From positions 496,001-560,000 of the forward strand of contig MCFH01000012.1 in assembly GCA_002104945.1 (NCBI GenBank): DNA of 64,000 nucleotides, given 5' to 3'. Source of the stretch: Piromyces finnis (lineage: Eukaryota; Neocallimastigomycota; Neocallimastigomycetes; Neocallimastigales; Neocallimastigaceae). Every line of letters begins with the position of its first letter. Position 1 is the stretch's first letter. Made by a program: the position numbers and the translations under genes. Below, one piece after another: positions 1 to 11,599 of this stretch. Under the pieces are notes generated by a model that was given only the letters and a program-made list of their open reading frames with translations, ran no database searches and was not told the origin of the DNA.

Positions 1-152
1 ACACTGGCAACATGAACAATAATATGAATAATAATGGTAATAATACCATGAACACTGGCAACATGAACAATAATATGAATAATAATGGTAATAATACCAT
101 GAATAGTGGCAACATGAATAACAATAATATGAATAATATGAATAACAATAAT
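1..152 (+). repeat. 51-bp coding minisatellite
   Basis: The 51-bp unit (17 codons, roughly NTGNMNNNMNNNGNNTM) occurs once at 1-50 (cut by the window edge), again at 51-101, and then in decayed form to about 152. The unit length is a multiple of three, so copy-number change keeps the frame of the Asn-rich gene. Confidence 0.75.
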
Positions 153-558
153 AACAGTATAAACAGTAACAATAGTATGAATAATAATATGAATATGATT
201 AATATGAACAATAAACAACCTTCTTCACTTCCACCCGACAATAATCCTCAAAACTATGATGTAATTAATACACTAGCATCATTAGCAAATGTAGCTACTG
301 CTGTTGATAATAGAATGGACGGTCGTCCAGATCCTCGTTATAACCCCCCAAATAATAATGGCAATGGTAATAATAATGGTTAGTTTTTTTTTTTTTTTTA
401 ACAATATTTATTTAATTAAATGAAATAGATAGATAGATAGATATAGATGTAAGCTAGCGTTTCTCTAAGAACCATCATTTGGGGCTTACTCTGATAGATG
501 AGAGAAATGCACTCGGAAATTAAAAAAAAAAAAAGATATAGATGTAGATAGATATTTT

Positions 559-593
<35 letters not shown>

Positions 594-1868
594 TTCCAAA
601 TAGAAATATATTATTTAATAATGCTATTGATTTGTATTTAACATGATGTGTTTAAAATAAATAATTTTAAAAAAAAAAAAAAATTATAATCATTAATAGT
701 ATATAACAATTATATTTAAATAAATATAGACATGAGCAATAATGACAAAAGAATGATGCCAAATATGAATAATCCAATGCCACCACCAAACAAGCCAAAC
801 TTGAATCAAAACACCAACAGTAATAATAACAACAACAATAATAATAATAATAGCAACAGTAGCAATAATAACAATGCAAATCAAAATAAGAGTCCAATAG
901 GAAACCAAGGATCTTCAGATAAAGCCTTACCCATGAATAATGAAGCCGTTAAAAATTCTAATAGTCTTTTTGATAATATAAGAAATCCAAATTCTAGTGT
1001 TCTACCAAATCAAAATAACAATTCAAATGGAAATACAAGCAGCAGTAACAATAATAGCATTAGTGACAAAAATAAGATAAATGAAAATCCAAATCCTATG
1101 AAACCAGGACCAATGAATCGTATCAATAGTACTTCATCCAACAGTATAAATGCATCAACTCCAATGAAAGAAGATAATTCATCGAAGGTTTCTCCACGTT
1201 CAATGTCAGCTTCTAGTATCAATCATTCCAACAATGTCTCTTCTCAACAAATGAATAATACTAATTCTAAAAGCATATCTATGAATATTAATAATAGCAA
1301 TGGTAATAATATTATTATGAATAATAATAATCTTAATAACAATATTCTTCCTACTACCCCTTCAAATCTAAATTCCGATCCAAAAAATAGCCTTATGGAC
1401 AATAGAAATACTAACACAAAGACAAATACCATTGCAGGTAACACGAGCAGTACCAACAACATTAAATCTAACACTACCTCAATGAATACACCAATTAATA
1501 CACCAATTAACGCTCCAATGAATACGTCAATTAATATCAGTAGTCAAAGTAGCAATAAGTTAAATAATAGTCAAAACAACACTAATACCAATAATCCGAA
1601 TAAAGCTAATATACCAACACCAAAGCCAAATACATCATCCATTAATAACCCATCTACAATGGCTATTAAACAACAACCATCCTTTGACAAAAAAGAAAAT
1701 ATCAATAATAATAATGATAATGGAAAGCTTTTAAATAATCCAAGTGTAGGAAGTCCAATAAATAATGTCGGTATTGGTAACAAAAGAATATACAATGAAA
1801 ATAGTAGTACAAATGATATTAATAATGATCCTAAAAGACTCAAGACAATGATGGAACCAAAAAAATAA
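1..1868 (+). CDS. Asn-rich protein, 3' part (two exons seen)
   Basis: The reading frame is open to the left edge, so the 5' end is missing. Exon 1 runs to about 366. Exon 2 is 730-1868, ending in TAA. Donor phase 1 at GTAATA joins acceptor ATAG in frame and gives Asp-Met-Ser across the junction. The visible product is dominated by Asn, Ser, Met and Pro. A short non-repetitive block near 240-345 (containing YDVINTLASLANVATAVD) and a basic C-terminus (DPKRLKTMMEPKK, resembling a nuclear localisation signal) are the only distinctive parts. Long Asn/Ser tracts with a basic end would suit a transcription or RNA-binding regulator, but that is inference and I do not recognise the family. A second possible donor at 379 would add four residues. 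The intron holds a short SINE fragment. Confidence 0.6.
440..546 (+). mobile_element. 5'-truncated SINE copy in an intron
   Basis: A body of about 70 bp (452-521) is followed by an A run (522-534). It closely matches the reverse complement of 11597-11668, which is the tail-proximal end of the full-length SINE in this window. A 12-bp direct repeat (GATATAGATGTA) flanks it at 440-451 and 535-546. This is the target-site duplication expected of A-tailed retroposition with 5' truncation. It sits inside the intron of the Asn-rich gene. Confidence 0.8.
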
Positions 1869-2104
1869 AAAGTTTTGTTTTTCTTTTTTTTATCAGTTAT
1901 TTCCCCCTTTTTCTTTTTATTTTTATTTTTAAAAAATAGTAATATTTTTAATGTTTTTTTTTTTTTTTTTTCAATAGTTTATAAAATATTGAACATCATT
2001 TTATTTATTTTCAAACAAGAATTCTTTTATGTACTATAAAAAGGTATTATAATATATGTTTATATATGTTTTATCTTTCTGATTTAAAATACCGCCATTT
2101 AATA

Positions 2105-2138
<34 letters not shown>

Positions 2139-2450
2139 CATTAGAAACCATTATTTGCCAATATAAAATCTATATATACAAGTTTTCTTTTTTTTTTTTT
2201 TTTTTTTTTAATAAAGGAGAAGAAAGGAAAAAGAAAATAATAATAAAGAATAAAATATAAAAAAAAAAAATAAAGATATTTCAAGCAAATGTTGTTGTTA
2301 TTGTTGTTTTCTATTAATAAAAAAAGAAAGGAAAGAAGAAAGTTGAATTTTTTAAATATTAATATAAATTTTTTTTAAAAAAAATATTTTTTTTAAAAAA
2401 AAAAAAAAAGAAAAATTGAATCTTTTTTTTTTTTTTTTTTTTACACAAAG
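1869..2450. other. Intergenic, A/T homopolymer rich
   Basis: Long A and T runs and TA-rich sequence between the Asn-rich gene and LAMTOR3. I see no gene, RNA or repeat family here. A T run immediately precedes the LAMTOR3 start codon. Confidence 0.6.
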
Positions 2451-3747
2451 ATGGAAGTAAGCATCATTTTCAATGAATATTTTTTTTTTTTTTTTTTCTT
2501 AATAAAATAAACCATGTAAAAATGTAAAAATAATAAATTCTATTCTTAAAAAATAATAATAATAATAATAATAATAATACAAATTAATACAAATGATAAA
2601 AGAAAAACTTGAAAAAAAAAAAAAAAAAAAAAAAAAATAATAATAATAATAATAATATATATATATATATATATTAACAATATCTTTTTTTTTTTTTTTA
2701 CTTTTTCACATATAAATTTAAAAATTTTACATTTGAACAACACTTTTTTTTTTTTTTTTTGTATATAATAAAAAGATTCAAAAAGAATTCGACAGTATAA
2801 TTTCAAAGTATGTATCTTTTTATTTTTTTAATCCTTTTCTTTTTCACTCTCTCTTTCTATTAATATTGACCATTTCTCATAAAAATATTGTTATTTCCTT
2901 AACTATTGAATATTTGAATATTAAGATATTTACTTTTTCTTTTAAAATATATATACATTATAAAGGACTCAAGGTTTACAAGCTATAATAGTTAGTGATA
3001 AAGATGGTGTCATATTAATTCAATGTACATTTCATTTCAATATTTTTTCCTATTTATCTATCTATATATATATATACCTTTTTTTTAAAAAAAAACAATT
3101 TTATAAAAATTAAATTTTATTTTCATAAATTTTATTAATATTTCTTAAAATTCATCCCTCCATTGATTTATAGCTACCAACCCTGCATTTACTCTAGATA
3201 GTATAGACTCATCGTTAGCAACCTCATTTGCTGTTGCTTGTGATCAAGTAAATATTTTATATACATATGAATTTTTTAACGTTTACACATATTAAATATA
3301 TTTTGAAATAGAAATTTATCGTATACATATAAAAATATAAAATAACACTTATTTAATAATAATTACTATTTTTATTATATATATTAAATGTATATTCTAT
3401 TTATCTTGAAAGATTGGTAAAATCGGTCTTAGTAAAAATAAGAGTATAACCACTTTTTATAAATATCACCAAATAATTCAATTTAACTATCATCCTTTAA
3501 TTATTACTTTTATTGCGGATAAAAATTCTAATACTGGTACATATATATAATTAATAATTTTATATAATAGGATATTTCCTTCTTTTTTTTTTTTTATTAT
3601 TTGAAATTACAATTAATACCTTTTTTTAATACTTTTTTCTATGTGTTATAAAATATAACTATTGATAAAGGTTATTTATTAAACATTGGTGCTGAATTTG
3701 AAAATCAATTAAGTACAATAGCAAATTCTATTATTAATTCAGAATAA
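2451..3747 (+). CDS. Ragulator subunit LAMTOR3 (MP1), roadblock fold
   Basis: Six exons: 2451-2456, 2776-2807, 2966-3024, 3174-3247, 3413-3536 and 3671-3747. All are GT-AG and phase-consistent, giving 123 residues against about 124 in animals. The product matches LAMTOR3/MP1 along its length: GLQAIIVSDKDGV, then SLATSFAVACDQ, then IGLSKNKSITTFY, then FIADKNSNTG. In animals this small roadblock-fold protein pairs with LAMTOR2 in the Ragulator complex on lysosomes, which anchors Rag GTPases and the MAPK/MEK1 module. In a fungus the expected site is the vacuole membrane. No catalytic residues are expected. The first exon codes only Met-Glu, so the start depends on the first splice (GTAAGC donor). 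The identity is strong; the two tiny 5' exons are the least certain part. Confidence 0.88.
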
Positions 3748-3937
3748 ATACTTTAACTCTATACTAACCACCAGTAGATAACAATGTGAATATATAAAAA
3801 AAATACGAATAACACTAAAAAAAAATTAATAGTAATAATAAACCAGTCTATAACAATGTAATAAGAATAGCAAACAATAACAAACGATAACAATAATTAT
3901 AGTAATAAATGATATATAAAAAACCATTATTATATCA

Positions 3938-3973
<36 letters not shown>

Positions 3974-4904
3974 CATAAATATGATATATATTAAATAAAA
4001 ATAAAATAAAAATTGTTTATACAGCATTATACAGCAAAGTCTTTTACACCAAACATATATTCGTTTCTGTTTCTGCTTTATATATTTAATAAATAATTTT
4101 TTTTTATTAATAATAAATTATTAACTTTTTTTAAAAAAAAAATAATAATAATATATTTACTTCTTTTTATACATTTTATAAAGAAAAAAAAAAACGGAAA
4201 AGTAAGAAAAAAAGAAATATAATAATAAATATATAAGGTAAAAAAAAAATACAAAGCATTACAAAATATATTTATAGGGTTAGTTTTGTTGATTCATGAA
4301 ATATAATTTTGATATGTATAAAATACATATCGATTATTATTAATAATTATATACACATAATATAATATTTACTTCTTTACATAAATTATACAATATCATT
4401 AAATAACAGTATAATAAGAATAATAACATTATTAAAAACAGTAATATATTTACTGTTAGATTAAAAAAAAAAAAAAAAAGTATTATTAAAAAAAGGATAG
4501 TAAGGATCCTAATCTATTTATATATAGATAGTAGCTTTTTCGTTTGTATGTGTGTTTGTTTTTTGTTGGATTTTGTTGTTGATTTGTTGTTGTTTTGTTT
4601 GTTTCTTTTTAAATTATTGTTTTCCTTTCTTTTTTTTAGAAAAAAAAAAAAAAAAAAAACAATAATAATAAATAAATATATTTAAGAATTTTCTTAAATT
4701 TAAAAAAGTAGTGTACTTTTCTTAATAATATATTATAATTGTTGGTATTGGCTTTTTATATATATGTATATATATACATCATTCTTGTTTTAATATATAT
4801 AATATTTATATAACATTGAGTGTACACTACTTTTTATAATTATTTTATTGCTTCATATATGAAATATTTCTAGGTAGTAGTTTTTTTTTTTTTTTTTTTT
4901 GAAC
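3748..4904. other. Intergenic between convergent genes
   Basis: 3' flanks of LAMTOR3 (+) and of the PMT-like gene (-). A run of more than 30 A residues lies near 3940-3972, with other A/T runs and TG-rich sequence at 4540-4610. No coding or RNA signal seen. Confidence 0.6.
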
Positions 4905-5674
4905 TTAAACATTAATAATTTGGAATAAAAGGGCTAATCCAATAATAGTTGAAACAACACAAATCTTTTTTGATTTTGAATGAATTTCTGATAAATAAAT
5001 TTCAATACAAGAAGTTGTTAAAAGTATGCTAAAGTAAAGGGCTGAAGCATAATTTTGAATAAGAGCTATTCTTCTGAAAAGAAGATATGGAAGATAATGA
5101 CCAAACCATCCAATAAAGTTAATAATTGCACCTGTATTATAAACATTCTTTGATGAATATTTTTCTATATTAAATGGATCATAAAGGGATAAAAAAAAAA
5201 AAAAAAGTCATATATATATATAGCATTAATATATAGAAGTGTTATAATTTTTGGTTTGTTTTTATGGTTTATCATATTATTTTTCTTCATTATTTCATTA
5301 TAAAAAAATAGATTTAAAATTTTTACCAATAATATCTACATCGAAACAAGCAGTATTTTTATCATAAAGAATTTTTTTTAATAATACAATTGGGAAAGCA
5401 ATAAGTCCAGTGAAAGCAATATTCCAACTAAAAGTGTTTAATTTAAAATGTTGATATGGATCTTTATTAGAAAGCATAACAGTTACTATTTGTTTTTGTT
5501 TGTTTATTTTTTTTTTTTTTTTTTGAATTTGAATTTGAATTTGAATTTAAATTTAAATTTAATATATAATAAAAAAATAATAATAAAAAAATAAAAAAAA
5601 AAAAAAAAATTAGTTTTAATTATTCCTTTTAAGATTATTGTTATTTTGTTATTGCTGTTTCTATTATTGATTAA

Positions 5675-5706
<32 letters not shown>

Positions 5707-8313
5707 GAAAAAGACAATTTTGTATATAAATTAAGAATTACATTTATTAAGAGTTGGCCAGAAAAATGGTCTAAAGGTTTGTTCATAACCACCATATTCA
5801 CCAGTACTCATCTTCCATTTAAACATAAAATCTGAAATTGGATTTTTAGATAAAGAGAATGGTTCCTTTTTTAATCTTTTATGTTCTAATTATTTTTTAA
5901 TTTTTTTTAATAATAATTATGATATTTAATATAAAAAAAATAGGTATAATATATAGATATATTAATTATAATGTCAAGTATAAATATATTACATATATAT
6001 TATAGGAATTTAAATATGGATATACGTATAAATATAAATGGTATAAATATAAATATACTATAGTATATAATCTAGGTATGTAATTTATATTTACCTTCAT
6101 TGGTATAGACATATTCAAAGGTCCATACAGAACCTTCATGTTGACCCTTTCTACAAGTAATTCTTGGTTCACTTGCCCCATCTCTAACAAAAATAGAATT
6201 TGGTTCACTAGTTAAATAGCAATCTGCCCTAATATTATGTAATCTGAAATTGGTTTTACCGGTTTTAACACTATTAGATTTAAATATACCGGTAATTTCA
6301 ACTTTCCAGTATTCTTTAGAATCTAAAATTTTCAAATAGCCACCAGTAGTGACATTATAGTATGTATTCTTACTCTTTTTAAATTTTTCATTCTTTCTAT
6401 AAAATTAAAAAATAATAATTATAATATATTCATTATTAATTTCTTATTATAAAAAAAAGTATAAAAATTGACATAGAAATTTATAGACAATCTAATTTTT
6501 TATTATATTATTCATTATAAAAAAAAACTATTCAATTTTTCTTTTAAATTTCTTAAAATTATTAATAAATTTAAAATATATATATATATATATACATACT
6601 TTGTATTAATTCTTAAAAATTTCTTATTTTCATTGCTTCTTAAACGAATATACGACATATGTTTTAATTTATCGGAATTTGTTTTTGAATCGGATCTAGA
6701 AATGGTCCAAAGAGAATTTGGCTTTATTTCAAGACTATTATAAATTTCAGTATTGTTAAAGTTAATGTCGAGAACGCTATTAAAACTTAAATAACCATCA
6801 TAATCAACATTCTTAATAAGTGCTTCGGAATTATAAATGGCTTCAGTATTAATTTTATCTTTTAAAAATGAATATTCCTTAGAAGTATTAAGATCACTTC
6901 TTGGTATAACCGATGAAATACAAAGTGAAATAACTAAAGGTAATCCAAGAGAAGTTATAAATGAACCTGCCATTTTTCGTGTAATTTCACCCTAAATTAA
7001 GTTTCATCATGAAAATAATAATAGTATAGATATGTAATAATAAATTAGTAAAAATAAATATTACAAAGTGTGTTAAACATTTTTCTTATAGTATAGTGCA
7101 TTATTATCATTCTCTTTTTAATATATTGATACTTACATTGGATAACTTGTTATTTCTTTTAATTTCAAAACTATTTTTTGCTGAAATGAAAATACCGGTT
7201 AAATAGGTAAAAATACCTAATATAATTTTTTGTTTTATTTTTGTAATTTGATAAATCATAATAGAGAGTTAGGCATAATACTGTATATCTATATATAAGA
7301 AAAGATATTATGATTTAAACTTACCATTCCAACTCAAACTAAATTATTGTAAATTTAAAAAAAAAAAAAAAGGAAATAAAAAGATAAAATAGTAATATCA
7401 TTAAACAATGATACTATTATAATATGTAGATTTAATATATTTTATATTATTCTATTTTTTTTTATTTATTTACCATAAAGTTAAACCAGAACTATAGTAT
7501 CATTTTTTTATATAATTTAAATGAAAAATATTATTATTAAACTATTTTTTTATATTTTTTTTTTATTTAAAATGATATAAATTATAATTTATGATATATT
7601 ACCATATGGCTAATAGATTTAAATAGAAAATTGTTGTAGATTATAATAGGATTTATAAAAAAAATAAATAAATAAAATTGTTAATTTGTAAATTTTATTA
7701 TTTCAATCCTTTTAAAATATATTTATTTTTTATGATATTTACAAGATCCCAAAACATATTTGTATTCTTCTGGATTGTAGTTTCTAAATAAATTATTATA
7801 TAAATAATTTTTATTAATATTTAAAAAAATGATATATTGTTTAATCTGAAATAGTAAAAAAAAATAGTATTACGATTTAGACCAATAGTAAACACAAACA
7901 AATAAAACTAAAGTATATGGAGCAAAGGTTGCATTTAATCTATACAATAACAATTATAAATATAAAAAAAAATAATAATGATTTTAATTTACATTTAATA
8001 CCCTATATCTTTTTTTATATATGAAAGATAAAAAAAAAAAAAAGAAATAGCATATGCATATAATATTTAATAATTACATTGAATTTGAATTATAAATGCT
8101 ATCTGATTATTCCAAATGACAATAATTAGGATGATGAAATAATATAATATATAAATAATAATATGATTAGATTATTTTATTTTCATGTATATTTTTAATT
8201 TTTTAATTTAGTAATCCTTTTTTTCGATATATTACTGAATAAAACTAATGATCCTCCAATTAATGAAGATAATTCAGAACTTCCAAAATTTTTAATGGAA
8301 AGGTAAGTTAACT

Positions 8314-8349
<36 letters not shown>

Positions 8350-9008
8350 ATTATGCATATGTATAATATTATAACATAATAATAATATTTTATGGATTTT
8401 ATTTATAAAATATAACTTACACAAATCAATATATTATTAATGACAGTTTGTACTAATTGAAAGTATGGTGATGTCTTTGGATTTGTAATATCAATGAATT
8501 CATTTGTATTTTCAACACTAAAAATAATTTAATTTAATAAATTTTAAATTATAATAAAAAAAATTAGAAATAAAATAAAACTTTTTATATTTTAAAATTT
8601 ATTTCAAAGTACAAAATTTTATCAAAAAATTACCCATAGTTTAACATTTTTTTAATAAAGAAAGGTTGATTATCTTTGTATATATATATAATAATGGAAA
8701 ATAAAAAATTTATAAATAATAATTAAAAGAATTATTACAAACAATTAGTATTTATTAAAGGAGGAAATAAAATAAATAAAAAAAAGAGAGAGAGAAAGGT
8801 AAATAATGATGATATATATGTTTTATTATTAGTTATTACCTAAATAAATATTTTTTTTAACATTATTTATTCCTTCATATGGCTTATATATATTGTAAAG
8901 GTTAATTCCTATTGATGCTAAACTTAATCCAGTTAAGAATATTTTATCATATTTGGTTAAACCTTTAGAAATATATTTATTTCCTTTTTTAAAATATCCA
9001 ATCTTCAT
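4905..9008 (-). CDS. PMT-like protein with MIR domain, catalytic residues lost
   Basis: Sixteen minus-strand exons in transcript order: 9008-8840, 8673-8634, 8517-8421, 8311-8236, 8102-8078, 7939-7874, 7783-7743, 7609-7603, 7491-7474, 7338-7325, 7216-7137, 6991-6600, 6396-6095, 5885-5742, 5485-5327, 5164-4905. All are GT-AG and join in phase without a stop, giving 629 residues (PMTs are usually about 750). Protein O-mannosyltransferases (GT39) move mannose from dolichol-phosphate mannose to Ser/Thr in the ER. The N-terminal membrane half, a lumenal MIR part (NFRLHNIRADCYLTS, SEPRITCR), the segment ending FFWPTLN and the last helices (FIGWFGHYLPYLLFRR..YASALYFSILL) follow PMT order. The family's first-loop Asp-Glu, the HPPLGK segment and the Arg after PY are absent or replaced (YKPYEGINN, LDNQPFFIKK, SPYFQLV). 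I infer a pseudoenzyme, perhaps a partner of an active PMT. A 5' exon upstream of 9008 is possible. Confidence 0.8.
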
Positions 9009-9140
9009 TGTTCATAGTATAATAATATTAAAAGAAAAGAAAAAGAAAAAGAATATGTACATCATTGTTAATATATATTTATTTTTTTTTTTTTTTTTTG
9101 ATTAATTATTTTTTTAACATAAAGAAATATCAATACTAAC

Positions 9141-9365
9141 ATTTGATTTTGATTTATTATTATCATTAACTGTAAATGTAAAGATGTTACTAAGACTTGA
9201 CTTTTTTTCTTTTTTAGCATAATCATAACCATATCCATTATCATCATAGGATGAAATGTTTACATTTTTAGAATATTGACCATAAATATTATATTGATTA
9301 CTTCCATATTCATCTTCTTGTTTTTTATAATTTCTATTATAATATAAAACATCCATTATTTCCTC

Positions 9366-9400
<35 letters not shown>

Positions 9401-9455
9401 TATAACCTTTTTTTTTTTTTTTTTCTTTTTCAATACTATTTAATAATGATTTCAA
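9141..9455 (-). CDS. Possible 5' exon of the PMT-like gene
   Basis: Open frame of 105 codons read leftward from ATG at 9455. It encodes an Asn/Lys-rich then Tyr/Gly/Asn-rich hydrophilic segment. A GTTAGT donor after 9141 would splice to an AAG acceptor at 9005-9003, which has a C/T tract just upstream, and would join in phase 0 to the Ile codon after Met-Lys of the PMT-like gene. This would give that protein a cytosolic N-terminal tail, as many fungal PMTs have. Unspliced, the frame ends at 9114 as a 113-residue protein. Both readings are inference. It may also be a separate short gene. Confidence 0.4.
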
Positions 9456-10118
9456 ACTGTTTTATGATTTTATGTTTTATAATACGATATGATTTTAATA
9501 TAATGTAATAAAGGAAAAGAAGAAGATGAAGAAGAAATAAAAGAAGAAGAAGAAAAAAAGAAAGAAAAAAAGAAAATATATATTATTATTATTTAATAAA
9601 GAATAATAATAATAAAAATAAATGGAAATTAAAAAGAATAAAAAAAGAAAAACCTTTATAATATTTATAATTTATGATATCAATGTGATTTACTATAAGA
9701 TTTAATTATTATTTAAAAATAAAACAATTAGTTATAAAAATAATTTAACTCTATTGTATTATTATAATAAGTTCTTCCTTTTCTCTCTCTCTCTCTCTCT
9801 ATTTTTTTATAATGTATAATTTTAAAAATATTCTATCCAAATATTATGTATTATAGTTTTTATATGAAAATAAATAGAATTAAAATTTAAATTTATCTTT
9901 ATTCTTTTATTTATTTATTTATTTATTTATTTATCTATTTATTCATTCATTCATTCATTTACTTTTCAAAAAGAAAATGTTAAGGTTTCCTCTTCTTTTT
10001 TTTTTATCTCATCACAAATTAAAAAGATGAAAAAAAAACTTTAATAGCATCAACAAGTACTTTTGTACTTATTTTTGCTTTATTAATATTACTGTTGTTA
10101 TTGATATTAGTAGAGCTG

Positions 10119-10164
<46 letters not shown>

Positions 10165-10959
10165 GTAGTAATATTCTAAAAGATTATTTATTATACTTAA
10201 ATAATTCATTTTATAAAACTAAAAATGATATTCAAGTTATTATTTTTAGTGACAATAATCTTGAAAAAAATAAAGATTAAAATTTAATATAATGATATTG
10301 AAAAAAAAAAAAAAAAAATCATGATTAATTAGAAAACAAACTTTACCATTTATTATAATTATTCATAGGATAATTAAAAAAAGTTTTTTAATTATACGAG
10401 TAAAAATATTATATAGAAAAAGGTTTTTGGGTAACATTTCATGTTTTTTATAACTTTATTTATAAAATAATAATACTAATAATAATAAAAGTATAAACTA
10501 TTTAAAATTGAAATTATATAAATATATATATATAATACTAAAAATAGTTTAAATTTTTTGGTTTCAAATTTTATTATTTTTTTTTCTTTTCTCTCTTTCT
10601 ATGATAACAATTGAACCCAAAGTTAAAAATAGTTTAAAAATTTGATTTTTTTCAAGTTATTATCATTAAAGATAATTAGATTAACAACTATTGAAACAAA
10701 CCAAAAGTTTTAAACTATTTTATAAAAATATATCTATCAAAATTTATAAATATACCTATACATGAAAATAAAATTTTATTAAAGTTTAAATATTATTGTA
10801 TTTTTTCATCTCCCGTAAAAAGTGATATAAATATATACAAATACACAAAAACAGTTTGTTTGTCCTTTTGTTAATCTCTATAAATAATAAATCACAAATG
10901 TAAAGAATATTATTTTAATGGATCATCAATTAAAATAGATTATGTGTTTTAGTGTTTTT

Positions 10960-10990
<31 letters not shown>

Positions 10991-11532
10991 TATTAAATAT
11001 AGTAAAGTAGTAAAGAATTGTTTTTTTTTTACACATATATTTTTTATTTTATTTAACTAAAATATTATATCTTTTAAAATTTATGCATAAATTCTTTTAA
11101 GAACCTTCATAAAGAGAGAGTAAAATGTATGTTTTTCACTATCTCTAATTTCTCTAAATTTATTACTTCATTCCTTCATAAATACATCCTATTTTTTTCA
11201 AAAAGAAAATGAAAATGAGAAAATTACAAGTTTTGTGTTTTTTTCTTTTTTTAAAGTTTAAATAATATATTTTTAAAAAAAAAATATATATTACATATCA
11301 AATATTTTGTAATATAGGATAATTATTCATTAATTTTAGTATAATTAATGTCAAGTCTATTGTCTTTTAAAAAAAAAAATTCATTTATAGTATTGTTCCT
11401 TTTAAACAATACTCCTTTTATGATGATTACGCTATTTCATTACAATTCTATAATAACAGTATATTAGTATAATCATTTTTATGAATTTACGCTTTTAGTT
11501 CCTTCATAATTTATTATTTAAAAGTTGTTTAT
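9456..11532. other. Intergenic, low complexity
   Basis: AGA/GAA-rich sequence near 9510-9600, CT repeats near 9783-9800, TTTA/TTCA tetranucleotide repeats at 9905-9960 and a GTA trinucleotide run near 10122-10163. Apart from the weak frame listed at 10029-10280, no gene is seen. The remainder is A/T rich and featureless. Confidence 0.55.
10029..10280 (+). CDS. Doubtful small membrane protein, possible exon
   Basis: Open frame without an in-frame ATG at its left end. It reads a hydrophobic stretch (TLIASTSTFVLIFALLILLLLLILVEL), then poly-Val coded by the GTA repeat, then a hydrophilic tail (NILKDYLLYLNNSFYKTKN) and TAA. A C/T tract and AAAAAG just upstream could be a splice acceptor, but I found no convincing first exon. 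The tail looks more protein-like than its surroundings. It may equally be chance. Confidence 0.2.
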
Positions 11533-11540
11533 GGGACTAT

Positions 11541-11599
<59 letters not shown>

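Noticed and set aside
2546-2806. Ile/Phe-rich minus-strand frame
   Set aside because: Runs over AAT, AT and A tracts and over LAMTOR3 exon 2 on the opposite strand.
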